NCBI RefSeq assembly: GCF_900107635.1 | Contig: NZ_FNRD01000002.1 | Location: forward strand, 248,001-312,000 | DNA length: 64,000 nucleotides | Origin: Flavobacterium gillisiae | GTDB taxonomy: Bacteria > Bacteroidota > Bacteroidia > Flavobacteriales > Flavobacteriaceae | Reading direction: 5' to 3' | Shown here: positions 43,615 to 52,189 of the stretch, one piece after another | How positions within the stretch are numbered: the first letter of the stretch is position 1 | How the letters are laid out: every line of letters starts with the position of its first letter | Notes under the pieces: generated by a model | Database searches by the model: none | Told to the model about the DNA's origin: nothing | What the model saw: the letters and a program-made list of their open reading frames with translations, nothing else | Program-made: the position numbers and the translations under genes

Positions 43615-44715
43615 TTATATCGCCTCAAACAATTTCCCTGGCAATGGCCGCACTACGCCTTTCAGCTCCATATTTAACAGCATCCCAGAAATCCTATAAA
43701 TAGGAAAATCACATCGCAAAGCAATGATATCCATCACTTCTTTTCCTGTTTTTAGTAGATAATCATACACTTTTTGTTCATCGTCCTCTAGAGTCACAAA
43801 CAATTGTTTTTGTACGGGCTTCGATTCTTTCTGAATATCCCAATTCAGAATGTAAACCAAATCCGCGGCGCTGGTGAGTACGTTCGCTTTTTGGGTTTTG
43901 ATCAGGTTATTGCAGCCTTGGGAATATTTGTCAGTCACCCGACCTGGAACAGCAAAAACATCGCGGTTGTAATCATTGGCCATATTAGCCGTGATCAGTG
44001 AACCACCTCGATCTGCCGATTCGATGACGATGGTTGCCTCGCTCATTCCCGCTACGATTCTATTTCTACGCACGAAATTTTCTTTATCGGGATTCGATGA
44101 ACTCCAAAACTCCGTCATGAATCCGCCGTTCTGCTCGACCTTGGCGACATACTTTTTGTGTGTTTTGGGATAGATTTGGTTCAAACCATGTGCTACTACT
44201 CCTATTGTCTGCAAATTATGTTCCATCGCTAGTTGGTGCACCACGATATCAACGCCGTACGCAAAACCACTAACGATTACTGGATCCAGCGGAGCCAAAT
44301 CCTCGATCAGCTTCCGACAGAACTCTGCGCCGTAAGACGTGATTTGTCGCGTCCCAACGATACTGATTATTTTTCTGTTTTTTAAATTAATGTTTCCAGA
44401 AGTGAATAATAACAAAGGGCCGTCGATACAATGCTTCAACCGTTCAGGATATTTTTCGTCTTGAAAATGTGTTACATTAATCTCGTTTGATCGTATGAAC
44501 TCCATTTCTGCATTGGCTTTATCAAAAACAGCCTGATTTTTCAGGTTTCTAAGTAACATCGAACCCACACCATCAATGGCGCCAAGTTGGGTAGACTTGG
44601 TTTTAAAAACGGCCTCGGCACTGCCACAATGAGTCAGAAGCTTTTTAGCCATAATGTCGCCTACACCCTCCACTCTTTGCAAGGCCAATAAATAAAATAA
44701 ATCTTGTTCTGTCAT
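43615..44715 (-). CDS. dprA: DNA-processing protein DprA
   Basis: 366 residues. Central Rossmann-like domain with GTRQITSYGAEFCRKL, SGFAYGVDIVVH and GGSLITANMANDYNRDVFAVPG. An N-terminal helix-hairpin-helix/SAM-like part (residues 1-75) and a C-terminal winged-helix (about 305-366) complete the architecture. It loads RecA on incoming single-stranded DNA during natural transformation. It is single on the minus strand and diverges from the HU/SPOR gene. Confidence 0.95.
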   Translation of the reverse strand: MTEQDLFYLLALQRVEGVGDIMAKKLLTHCGSAEAVFKTKSTQLGAIDGVGSMLLRNLKNQAVFDKANAEMEFIRSNEINVTHFQDEKYPERLKHCIDGPLLLFTSGNINLKNRKIISIVGTRQITSYGAEFCRKLIEDLAPLDPVIVSGFAYGVDIVVHQLAMEHNLQTIGVVAHGLNQIYPKTHKKYVAKVEQNGGFMTEFWSSSNPDKENFVRRNRIVAGMSEATIVIESADRGGSLITANMANDYNRDVFAVPGRVTDKYSQGCNNLIKTQKANVLTSAADLVYILNWDIQKESKPVQKQLFVTLEDDEQKVYDYLLKTGKEVMDIIALRCDFPIYRISGMLLNMELKGVVRPLPGKLFEAI

Positions 44716-44783
44716 GCTAATTATTTGTAGTTGAAATGTATAAAAAAAATACGCTGATTGTTAATAAAAATTGTGAATAAAAT

Positions 44784-44813
44784 TTTGATAACTATTTTCA
44801 TTGTATAACTTTG
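44784..44813 (+). promoter_or_regulatory. Promoter giving a leaderless HU/SPOR mRNA
   Basis: TTTG (44784-44787), 18 bases, TAACTTTG (44806-44813): a full Bacteroidota promoter. The -7 box ends 5 bases before the ATG at 44819, so the transcript should start at or very near the start codon. Confidence 0.7.
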
Positions 44814-44818
44814 TCTCT

Positions 44819-45754
44819 ATGAACATCGAACCTTACATCGCGCAGCTTTTATATCGTTATCAATGTGTTACCGTTCCTGGATTCGGTGCATTTTTGACTG
44901 AAATCCAATCGGCAAAGTGGGTTGAAAGCGCAAATTCATTTTTTCCTCCAAAAAAGATGATCTCTTTCAATGCCAACTTAAAAAATAACGATGGCCTTTT
45001 AGCCAACCATATTGCTCAATCAGAGAAAACCTCTTATGATTATGCAGTAAGTGCTATTCAGTATGAAGTATTGAACTGGAAAAAAGCATTAGAAGCAAAT
45101 GGAAGTTTTTCGATAAAAAACGTAGGAGACATAAGTCTTAACGCAGACAACAATATTGTTTTCAAACCTTTAGATCAAACTAATTATTTGACTAGTTCTT
45201 TTGGTTTAAGCGCTTTTGTTTCTCCGGCTGTAAAAAGAGAAATTTTCGAGCAAAAAATCGAAGCATTAGAAGAGGACGCTATTATTACTTTAGATACAGA
45301 AGAAAGAAGCGGTCGTTCTTATTTACAATATGCCGCTATTTTTGTTTTAGGATTAGCATTAACTAGCACTGTTAGTTATTCTGTATATCAAAACCAAATC
45401 AATTCCGAAACGGTTTTGGTTGAAACGGCTGTTCAAAAACAAGTAAACAATAAAATTCAAGAAGCTACTTTCTTTATAAAAAGTCCACTGCCTGCGGTAA
45501 CCCTTTCGATAAAAGAAAGTAAGATGTCGTATCACATTATGGCCGGTGCTTTTAGAGAGGAAGCAAATGCTGATAAAATTTACAAAAGGTTATCAAACCA
45601 AGGATATAAAGCCAGACGTATCGGCATTAACAAATATGGCCTTTATCCTGTTCTTTATGGAAGTTATGCCACTTTTGCCGAAGCTGAAAAAGCAAAGAAA
45701 GAGATTCAGAAAAACGACAACCCAGAAGCTTGGGTCTTGATCGAAGATTTGTAA
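44819..45754 (+). CDS. HU-CCDC81 and SPOR domain protein
   Basis: 311 residues from ATG 44819; a TTG at 44801 lies inside the promoter and cannot be the start. Two CCDC81-like prokaryotic HU domains (about 1-60 and 62-125; VTVPGFGAFLTEI opens the first) are followed by a linker and a membrane helix (about 175-193). A C-terminal SPOR domain (YHIMAGAFREEANADKIYKRL, about 235-311) binds peptidoglycan denuded of peptides, often at the division site. The cytoplasmic HU part with periplasmic SPOR could link nucleoid or division proteins to the wall; function unproven. Confidence 0.9.
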   Translation: MNIEPYIAQLLYRYQCVTVPGFGAFLTEIQSAKWVESANSFFPPKKMISFNANLKNNDGLLANHIAQSEKTSYDYAVSAIQYEVLNWKKALEANGSFSIKNVGDISLNADNNIVFKPLDQTNYLTSSFGLSAFVSPAVKREIFEQKIEALEEDAIITLDTEERSGRSYLQYAAIFVLGLALTSTVSYSVYQNQINSETVLVETAVQKQVNNKIQEATFFIKSPLPAVTLSIKESKMSYHIMAGAFREEANADKIYKRLSNQGYKARRIGINKYGLYPVLYGSYATFAEAEKAKKEIQKNDNPEAWVLIEDL

Positions 45755-45774
45755 AAATAAACTCTATTAAAACT

Positions 45775-45807
45775 GAAACCTCCAAATAACTTTTGGAGGT
45801 TTTTTTA
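45775..45807 (+). terminator. Intrinsic terminator after the SPOR gene
   Basis: AACCTCCAAA (45777-45786), short loop, TTTGGAGGTT (45792-45801), followed by a T run. Confidence 0.88.
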
Positions 45808-45979
45808 TGCTCAAATTGATTCTTATGAATACAAGGACGGCTATTACTTAAAGCCATTTTACTCCATTACCCTTAATAAAAGCCTTTTTTAAGATGTTAA
45901 ACAGATGATTTTATAAAAACCATATATTGTAACAGCTTTGGACTAAACTCCGCATGAGAATGCCTTATTTTACCTTTAA

Positions 45980-46018
45980 ATAAAAAGCGATTTAGGAACT
46001 ACCCTAAATCGCTTTTCT
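45980..46018 (-). terminator. Intrinsic terminator after the EthD-like gene
   Basis: AAAGCGATTTAGG (45984-45996), 6-base loop, CCTAAATCGCTTT (46003-46015). T and A runs on both sides make it usable in both directions. The spacer from 45808 to 45980 shows nothing else. Confidence 0.88.
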
Positions 46019-46020
46019 AT

Positions 46021-46329
46021 TTAAACAATCTCGCTAATTTGAAGCACGCCCTTTGTATTGGTGTAATTAGGAATATCTGCTGCAAATGTAGCAGAATGCG
46101 GTATAAAATAAGCTTGAAAAGCCTCCAAGGAATCAAATGTTAAATGTGCGATAGCCACATAAGGAGCTGACTCACCTGGAGCTCTACCTGCTAATCCAAT
46201 ATTCAATTCTAATCCTTTTAAGGCATCACCCAAGGCTTCCTTAATCATAGGAAGATGTGTGTTTTTGTAATATTCTACATCAAATGTGGTGTCTGGACCA
46301 CTAGGATACATTACGCTTACTTTTATCAT
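46021..46329 (-). CDS. EthD-family protein
   Basis: 102 residues with the alpha+beta-barrel EthD pattern: IKVSVMYPSG at the start, then FDVEYYKNTHLPMIKEALG with the conserved His, and LTFDSLEAFQAYF. Family members assist degradation or detoxification of small organics, usually as dimers. It follows the structured element and CMD gene on the same strand. Confidence 0.88.
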   Translation of the reverse strand: MIKVSVMYPSGPDTTFDVEYYKNTHLPMIKEALGDALKGLELNIGLAGRAPGESAPYVAIAHLTFDSLEAFQAYFIPHSATFAADIPNYTNTKGVLQISEIV

Positions 46330-46360
46330 GATTCTCGTTTTTAGATTTATAAGTTACTAC

Positions 46361-46497
46361 CCGTATTTTGTACTGGGAACGTTCTTTATGCACTTTCGCG
46401 CAGCCCGACGGGAGTGGAGCTCTTTTTTGTGCAGCATAGCGGAGCAAAAAAAGCGGGAACGGAGGGCGGAATTGCTGCCCAAAGATACAAAATACGG
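46361..46497. ncRNA. Candidate structured Flavobacterium intergenic element (copy 2)
   Basis: GC-rich block bounded by a perfect 12-bp inverted repeat (CCGTATTTTGTA 46361-46372 and TACAAAATACGG 46486-46497). Inside, CAGCCCGACGGGAGTGGAGCTC leads into a T6/A7 hairpin, followed by AGCGGGAACGGAGGGCGG and TTGCTGCCC. The order of conserved words (AGCCC-GA, GGA, hairpin, GCGGGA, GCT-CC) parallels copy 1 at 7703-7780. It lies 25 bases after the CMD stop and before the EthD start. The strand is unresolved. Confidence 0.55.
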
Positions 46498-46521
46498 TAA
46501 GTTACTTTGATCGCTTACTGC

Positions 46522-47070
46522 TTATTTTGACCAAGCAAATTTTTGAAATGCAGCATCAACAGGAGTATTTGCAATGTGATTTGTATAGTTACTAATCACT
46601 TTTTGAGATAATCCTAGGATGATATCTAGCACTTGTTGCTCACCGTAACCTGCTGCATAAAATGCATTTAATTCTTCTTCAGAAACGTTTCCACGGTTGC
46701 GAACCATGCTTAATGTAAATGTACGTAAAGCTTCTAATTTAGCATCAGCTAATGGAGTTTCGTTACGTAACGACTCGATAATAGCGTTGTCTACTTTCAT
46801 CATGTGAGCAATTCCTGTGTGTGCTGGAACGCAGTAATGACAAGCGTGCTCTACGTTGATGGTTTGCCAAACTACTGTCAATTCTTCTTCGTTGAATGAA
46901 GAAGCTACAAATAACTCATGTAATACTTGGTACCCTTTTAAAGCACTAGGAGACGCAGCTAATACACCGTGCAATCCTGGAATCATTCCGTATGCTTTTT
47001 GCGAATCTTGTAATAATGCTTTGCTTTCTTCTGGAGCAGACTCGATAGAGTGAATTTTTAAAGTTGTCAT
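46522..47070 (-). CDS. Carboxymuconolactone decarboxylase / AhpD-like protein
   Basis: 182 residues of the CMD/AhpD fold. The redox motif EHACHYCVPAHTGIAH has Cys77, Cys80 and His84, the pattern of alkyl-hydroperoxidase D-type thiol enzymes rather than of true decarboxylases. It probably reduces peroxides or acts as a thiol disulfide reductase. It sits between the EthD and TetR genes; a TetR-controlled detoxification group is likely. Confidence 0.9.
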   Translation of the reverse strand: MTTLKIHSIESAPEESKALLQDSQKAYGMIPGLHGVLAASPSALKGYQVLHELFVASSFNEEELTVVWQTINVEHACHYCVPAHTGIAHMMKVDNAIIESLRNETPLADAKLEALRTFTLSMVRNRGNVSEEELNAFYAAGYGEQQVLDIILGLSQKVISNYTNHIANTPVDAAFQKFAWSK

Positions 47071-47144
47071 AATTTTGATTTTAAATTGTTTTTAGTTTTA
47101 TTTAATATTTCTAAGCACTTGCTTAGTTTTAGAACAAAAAAAAG

Positions 47145-47708
47145 CTAGAGGTTTTTGAACGTTAATTCAATATAATCTTCTATTTCTTGTTTATCGTTGA
47201 CTCTTGATGCTGCGGCAAGTCCGTGTTTTGCTAGTAGCAAATAATTGGCTTGCTTCAATACCGTTTGTTCGTCTTTACTTTTATCGCTTCGAATTTTTTC
47301 TATGAATAGCTGTTTGATGCCACCCATAAATTCTACCATTTGTGTATTAATGATTTGGTCTTCTGCTTCTGCAAATTCGTTGTAAGTATTGGTCAAGAAA
47401 CAGCCTTTGTAGTTCCCTACCTCGATTGGGACTTGAACCGAATCATAGAAAAAATCTTTGATGTCGTTGATTCCGTTTGTGCTGTTTTTAAACTTTTCGA
47501 ACATGCAGTTTACTTTGCTTTTGTAGCATTTTAAACTTTCTAAAAACAGCCCTTGCTTACTACCAAAACTAGCATAAATCGAAAATTGATTGATTCCCAT
47601 TTCCTTTTCCAACATACGTACAGAGGTGTTTTCATACCCATTGCGCCAGAACAAAGACATTGCTTTTTCTAGAACTTCCTGCTCGTTATATTGTTTGCTT
47701 CTTGCCAT
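47145..47708 (-). CDS. TetR/AcrR-family transcriptional regulator
   Basis: 187 residues from ATG 47708 (MARSKQYNEQEVLEKAMSLFW), the natural start before the DNA-binding helix. A longer open frame reaches 47864, but the added residues lack family similarity and overlap a terminator. The HTH is TSVRMLEKEMGINQFSIYASFGSKQGLF; the rest is the ligand-binding domain. It most likely represses the neighbouring CMD and EthD genes, an inference from position. Confidence 0.9.
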   Translation of the reverse strand: MARSKQYNEQEVLEKAMSLFWRNGYENTSVRMLEKEMGINQFSIYASFGSKQGLFLESLKCYKSKVNCMFEKFKNSTNGINDIKDFFYDSVQVPIEVGNYKGCFLTNTYNEFAEAEDQIINTQMVEFMGGIKQLFIEKIRSDKSKDEQTVLKQANYLLLAKHGLAAASRVNDKQEIEDYIELTFKNL

Positions 47709-47811
47709 TACTATTTTAATACGGTGCAAAACTAAGCAGATGCTTTGAAATAAAAAAATTATTTGGAAACTTTTAACGTTTGCTACTAAATACTTACTAT
47801 AAATCAGACCT

Positions 47812-47856
47812 TTAAATAACAAACACCCGATAGACTTTAGAAACCTATCGGGTGCT
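47812..47856 (-). terminator. Terminator downstream of the SnoaL-like gene
   Basis: CACCCGATAG (47824-47833) and CTATCGGGTG (47845-47854), perfect 10-bp stem, followed on the minus strand by TTTGTTATTT. Confidence 0.8.
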
Positions 47857-47902
47857 GCTAACAAATAAATTGCTGTTGTTTATCTTTAAATGATACTATT
47901 TA

Positions 47903-48772
47903 TTAGAACTTACCGTTCGTGTTTTTCCAAGTATCTTGGGCTGCAATTGTTTCTACAACGTCCCAGTGTTCAGCGATTTTGCCATTCTCCACTCTAAATA
48001 AATCATAAAATGAATTATGGTCTGCGCCAAAGTGCCCTTCACTAACAACTAGAACAAAATTTCCTTGACCTAAGACATTGTGAATTGTATCATATTTCAT
48101 GAAAATTCCCTGTTTTGCAAGTGCTCCCAATGCTCCACCTAAACCTGATAATTGGTCAGGAATGTTAGGATTGTGTTGGATATAATCATCACCATTAAAG
48201 TACCCTGCTAACTTTTCCATTTTACCATTAACTAAAATATCAGAAACGAAATTCTTAACTAATGCTTTGTTCGCTTCTGTTTTATCAAGATCTTTAATTT
48301 CAGTAGCTCCGTCAATCATCGAGTGTCCGCTTGGGTTTGCAGTTGCTGGAGTTTCTTGTAAATTATCCCAATGTTCTACGATTTTTCCGTTTTCGAATCT
48401 AAAGATATCAAAACCTATTTTTGGTCCGAAGAAATTATAATCTGTTTGTGTGAAAACAAAATCACCATCTTCAAAAGCACGAACTGTATTTACTTTAGCT
48501 GAATTAGGCGGCAATTGTTGCAAAAGTGCTCCAAAACCAGCTAATCCATCCCCTACTCCTAGATTGTGCTGAATGTATTTTTCAGGATTAATATAACCCG
48601 CTGGCTCATGAGCTCCTGTTTCGATTGATTTTAGTAATGCGACTACTTTTTGTTTGTTTGAAATTTCCATGGTGTTTTCTTTTTTAATTTTTGATTTTTT
48701 AGATGTTTGACCGTAAGAAGCTGTTAGGCTTAGTCCAAAAATTAATGCAGCACTTGTTATTGATTTGATCAT
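47903..48772 (-). CDS. Exported protein with tandem SnoaL-like (NTF2-fold) domains
   Basis: 289 residues. A signal peptide (SAALIFGLSLTASYG) precedes two repeats of about 115 residues. Each begins near YIQHN (65 and 192) and ends with DIFRFENGKIVEHWD or DLFRVENGKIAEHWD. That pattern belongs to the SnoaL-like/ketosteroid-isomerase fold, with no obvious catalytic identity. Met35 (MEISNKQ) would give a cytoplasmic form without a signal. The AraC gene lies upstream on the same strand and may control it. Confidence 0.82.
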   Translation of the reverse strand: MIKSITSAALIFGLSLTASYGQTSKKSKIKKENTMEISNKQKVVALLKSIETGAHEPAGYINPEKYIQHNLGVGDGLAGFGALLQQLPPNSAKVNTVRAFEDGDFVFTQTDYNFFGPKIGFDIFRFENGKIVEHWDNLQETPATANPSGHSMIDGATEIKDLDKTEANKALVKNFVSDILVNGKMEKLAGYFNGDDYIQHNPNIPDQLSGLGGALGALAKQGIFMKYDTIHNVLGQGNFVLVVSEGHFGADHNSFYDLFRVENGKIAEHWDVVETIAAQDTWKNTNGKF

Positions 48773-48874
48773 TTTTTTATTGTTATAAATTGATGATGCA
48801 AAGGTGCGACGGTAATCAAAAAGAAAAGGGATACAAAAAGTCCTTTGGATGGTAAATTTGTGCCAGAATTGAAA

Positions 48875-49744
48875 TTAACTCAAAAAGCTATCTCTAAATT
48901 CGAGTGGTGTAGAAAGATGGTTTTTACGGAAATACTTAACAAAATTAGTAGGTTCCTCAAATCCCAAAGCAAAACTAATTTCCTTAACAGATGTAGTTGA
49001 ATGTGCCAAAAGCCTTTTGGCTTCTAGCATGATACGATCATCGATGATTTTTTTTGGCGTTAAGCCCAAGACTTTTGAAGTAGCGAGATTGAGTCTCTTT
49101 TTAGTAATGTACATTTGAGTAGCATAACTATTGACTTGCTTATTATGGTGAAATTGATGCTCTAGCAATTCTTTAAAAATCATTATATAATCTAAATCTG
49201 GTCCTTTCTTAATTTCAGTAAAATCTTGATTGCGTCTTTCACGTTCCAAAAGCAATAAAAAATTACGGAGATAATTGCGTAAAACATCCGCTTGATATTC
49301 GTCTTTTTGTTGCTCAATCTCTGTTTCTAAAGCGGTAATAAGTTCGCTAAAAATGGAGCTGATATTCGGAATCACAATGTGAGGGGTTTCGAATAAATCG
49401 TTGAATAAAATGCTACTTTTCAAAAAACGAACATCAGACGCTTCTTTACAGAAAAAATGATCCGTAAACAAAATTACCTTTCCTTCCATAGGAACCTTCC
49501 TGTCAAATTGCTGTACACTGTTTTTATTGACAAGAACAACCGTGTTTGGCTCAATAACTATGGGCTTAAAATCAACATAATGCACGGATCCCCCTTTTTG
49601 AAACCAAAGAACCTGGTAGAATTCGGCGCGATGTGCTACCGTTATTTCTGCTTTAAATTCGGCATAGAGTTGCTTCATTTGAAGAATTTCAAACTCTTGT
49701 GGCAATCCTTCTTTAAAATCGTATTTCAGAATGTCTTCAGTCAA
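48875..49744 (-). CDS. AraC-family transcriptional regulator
   Basis: 290 residues from a TTG at 49744, reading M(L)TEDILKYDFKEGLPQEF. The open frame to 49831 is misleading because it overlaps the promoter at 49814-49842. An N-terminal cupin-like sensing domain (HRAEFYQVLWFQKGGS) is followed by the C-terminal double helix-turn-helix (NSYATQMYITKKRLNLATSK and VKEISFALGFEEPTNFVKYFRKN). The stretch LGLTPKKIIDDRIMLEAKRLL links the two helix-turn-helix units. Target unknown; the next gene downstream is the SnoaL-like protein. Confidence 0.85.
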   Translation of the reverse strand: MTEDILKYDFKEGLPQEFEILQMKQLYAEFKAEITVAHRAEFYQVLWFQKGGSVHYVDFKPIVIEPNTVVLVNKNSVQQFDRKVPMEGKVILFTDHFFCKEASDVRFLKSSILFNDLFETPHIVIPNISSIFSELITALETEIEQQKDEYQADVLRNYLRNFLLLLERERRNQDFTEIKKGPDLDYIMIFKELLEHQFHHNKQVNSYATQMYITKKRLNLATSKVLGLTPKKIIDDRIMLEAKRLLAHSTTSVKEISFALGFEEPTNFVKYFRKNHLSTPLEFRDSFLS

Positions 49745-49813
49745 ATTTTTTTGTTCTAATGAAAAAATAATATAAAAGGCGGATTTAAGCTCTTTACTGC
49801 TCGATTGCCTGCG

Positions 49814-49842
49814 CAAATATAGGAATTTCACTCAAAGACAAA
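49814..49842 (-). promoter_or_regulatory. Promoter of the AraC-type regulator
   Basis: Minus strand: TTTG (49842-49839), 17 bases, TATATTTG (49821-49814). It predicts transcription from about 49807 and thus decides for the TTG start at 49744. Confidence 0.65.
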
Positions 49843-50017
49843 ACGGTTCTTAAAAACAAAGGTCTGAGGCTTGTTAACCCATTAGATTATTCGACATGAT
49901 CTTTTCTAACTGATAACAATACTAAAACAGATTCTAAAAGAACGTTAAAAAGTATTAAACTCAAGTTAAACACTATATTCATCAGCCGTTAGTGAAACCA
50001 GTTTTGTACTTTTAAAT

Positions 50018-50650
50018 ATGGAAAATATATTAGTAGCCGGTGCTAATGGCACTACAGGAAAAAAAATAGTAGACCTTTTAAATAAATCTCAAAATTTCAA
50101 CCCTATTGCTATGGTTAGAAAAGAAGAACAACAAGCCTATTTTAAGAACCAAAATATTCAAACTGTCTTGGGCGATTTAGAAGCTGATGTTACTTCCGTA
50201 TTTACTAATCCAATTGACCGTGTCATTTTTGCCGCGGGTTCAGCGGGTAAAAATGTGATAGGTGTAGATCAAGAAGGCGCTAAAAAATTAATAGATGCTT
50301 CTAAAAAGGCAAATATCAAGAAATTTGTAATGTTGAGTTCTATGGGAGCAGACAAACCCGAAGAAGCAACTCAATTGCAAGAGTATTTGAAAGCAAAGCA
50401 TAATGCTGATGAATATTTAAAAAGCAGCGGATTAAACTACAGTATTGTTAGACCAGGAACTTTAACGAATGACTCGCAATTAGAAATGATTGAGTTGAAG
50501 CAAAAGTTAAATAAACATGGCGAAATCAGTAGAGCCGATGTTGCACAAACATTAGTGCAAAGCTTAGAAGATAAAACCGCTCACAATGCAACATTCGAAA
50601 TTATAAAAGGAGATACTTCGATTCAGAATGCGTTGAATAAAATCAGTTAA
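50018..50650 (+). CDS. NAD(P)-binding SDR-like protein (YwnB/NmrA type)
   Basis: 210 residues with an N-terminal dinucleotide-binding motif GANGTTGKKIVDLL. FVMLSSMGADKP and the YLKSSGLNYSIVRPGTL segment are typical of atypical short-chain dehydrogenases. It probably senses or reduces small redox substrates; the substrate is unknown. It diverges from the AraC gene and may belong to its regulon. Confidence 0.9.
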   Translation: MENILVAGANGTTGKKIVDLLNKSQNFNPIAMVRKEEQQAYFKNQNIQTVLGDLEADVTSVFTNPIDRVIFAAGSAGKNVIGVDQEGAKKLIDASKKANIKKFVMLSSMGADKPEEATQLQEYLKAKHNADEYLKSSGLNYSIVRPGTLTNDSQLEMIELKQKLNKHGEISRADVAQTLVQSLEDKTAHNATFEIIKGDTSIQNALNKIS

Positions 50651-50707
50651 TAAGAATATAAAGTACGCAGTTTAGATTTATAATAGAATACAATTATTGA
50701 TTCAACC

Positions 50708-50757
50708 AAAAAAAACCGAAAGAACTTTATTGATTAAAGTAGTTTCGGTTTTTTTAT
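50708..50757. terminator. Terminator between the SDR and MFS genes
   Basis: AAACCGAAA (50713-50721) pairs with TTTCGGTTT (50743-50751), with an inner CTTTA/TAAAG extension and A/T runs on both flanks. Confidence 0.85.
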
Positions 50758-50842
50758 TTGTTGTTTTAAAAAAATATTGCTTCTAAAAATTTTAGTATAT
50801 GTTATAACTAAATAAGCCACTTCGTTATTTGTCAGCAGCACT

Positions 50843-52063
50843 CTATTCAGAAAGGGCTTTAATTGTTCGTTTTTCGTTATTTTTTAAATAAATAAGCAGC
50901 CCAATTGCCAAGGCCGCGCATATTGAAAACCCAACAAACAGTGGCAAAGCCGTGTCAGCAATAAATCGGCCAATGAAGATACTTATTGGCACTGCCATAA
51001 TTGTAGAAATACATCCCGTAACTGCTGCGGCTGTCCCAGCAATATGACCTACTGGCTCCATGGCCATGGCGCGTATATTTCCGAATAGGAAACCAATACT
51101 AAAAAATTGCAAACCGAAAAACAGTATCAAAATCCGCACATCTGGATTTGGCGCATTATAAAATAAAGCTACGTAAGTTGCCGAAACCACGAAGAAAGAA
51201 ACTAATGCAACCGTAATTAATTTCTCCATTCCGTATTTTATTACTAGAACGCCATTAGAAAAAACAGCTGCACCAATTGCAATTGCCAGTCCGGCGAAAA
51301 TGTATGGAAACTCTTCCTCAAGATTGTATTGATTCTGGAATATTTGTTGGGAACTACTGAGGTACACCATAAAAGATCCAGTAATAAATCCCGAAATAAT
51401 GGTGAAACCAACGGTTTTTTTAAATTTGAATAGCTCTTTAAATTCGCCTATAAAACCGGTTGCGGAGAACACTTTTTTGTTCTCTATGGATAAAGTCTCC
51501 GGTTGTCTTTTCCAAAACCAGAAAGAAACAAAAAGACTAATCACTACTTGAATATAAAAAATCCCATGCCAGTTGTAGTAATCCAGCACAAATTTACCCA
51601 AAGCAGGAGCAATCACAGGAACTAATATAAAAACAACCGTCACAAATGACATGATACGCGCCATATAATCGCCGCTGTACATATCGCGAATAATGGCAAT
51701 ACTAATGGTTCTAGGAGCCGACAATCCTATTCCTTGCAATATTCTACCCACTACCATCACTTCTAAACTTGTAGCGTTTACACAAATAAAACTAGCACCA
51801 ATGAACAAGGCAAAACCCATGTAAACCACTGGTTTTCTCCCTAAACTATCAGAAAGTGGACCAAAAATTAAAGGGCCAAATCCAAGACCAAGAAAGATCA
51901 TCGTAATGAGCAGTTGATTATCCACAACTTCAGTAGTACCAATGGTTATTCCAATAATCTCCAGCGCTGGCAATAAAGCATCAATCGCTAATGCTACCAC
52001 CGACATTAGTGACGCCATAAGTGCGACAAATTCAAATTGGGAAGTTCGGATATTATTTTGCAT
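50843..52063 (-). CDS. MFS multidrug effflux transporter (Bcr/CflA type)
   Basis: 406 residues with 12 predicted membrane helices. Motif A between helices 2 and 3 reads GPLSDSLGRKPV, and ILQGIGLSAPRTISIAIIRDMY resembles the Bcr/CflA subfamily. It acts as a proton-driven drug exporter in the inner membrane. The ATG lies 4 bases after a TATTTTTG box on the minus strand, so a leaderless transcript is likely. It is the last of the redox/stress-type genes. Confidence 0.9.
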   Translation of the reverse strand: MQNNIRTSQFEFVALMASLMSVVALAIDALLPALEIIGITIGTTEVVDNQLLITMIFLGLGFGPLIFGPLSDSLGRKPVVYMGFALFIGASFICVNATSLEVMVVGRILQGIGLSAPRTISIAIIRDMYSGDYMARIMSFVTVVFILVPVIAPALGKFVLDYYNWHGIFYIQVVISLFVSFWFWKRQPETLSIENKKVFSATGFIGEFKELFKFKKTVGFTIISGFITGSFMVYLSSSQQIFQNQYNLEEEFPYIFAGLAIAIGAAVFSNGVLVIKYGMEKLITVALVSFFVVSATYVALFYNAPNPDVRILILFFGLQFFSIGFLFGNIRAMAMEPVGHIAGTAAAVTGCISTIMAVPISIFIGRFIADTALPLFVGFSICAALAIGLLIYLKNNEKRTIKALSE

Positions 52064-52067
52064 CAGG

Positions 52068-52075
52068 CAAAAATA
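52068..52075 (-). promoter_or_regulatory. -7 box abutting the MFS start
   Basis: TATTTTTG on the minus strand ends 4 bases before the ATG. No TTG is visible at the -33 distance. Confidence 0.45.
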
Positions 52076-52189
52076 CAGTATTGATTTGGTTTCGGCACTG
52101 TTTTATGAAATTCCAAACCTTTTTAGTTTTGCCTTTTTAGTAGCGAATAGTTAGTTAAAAACTGGATTTATTGTAGTTGTCACCGATTT

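Noticed and set aside
47709..47864. N-terminal extension of the TetR regulator
   Set aside because: It covers a terminator hairpin and has no TetR similarity.
49745..49831. N-terminal extension of the AraC regulator at 48875-49744
   Set aside because: It contains the promoter itself, so it cannot be translated from that transcript.
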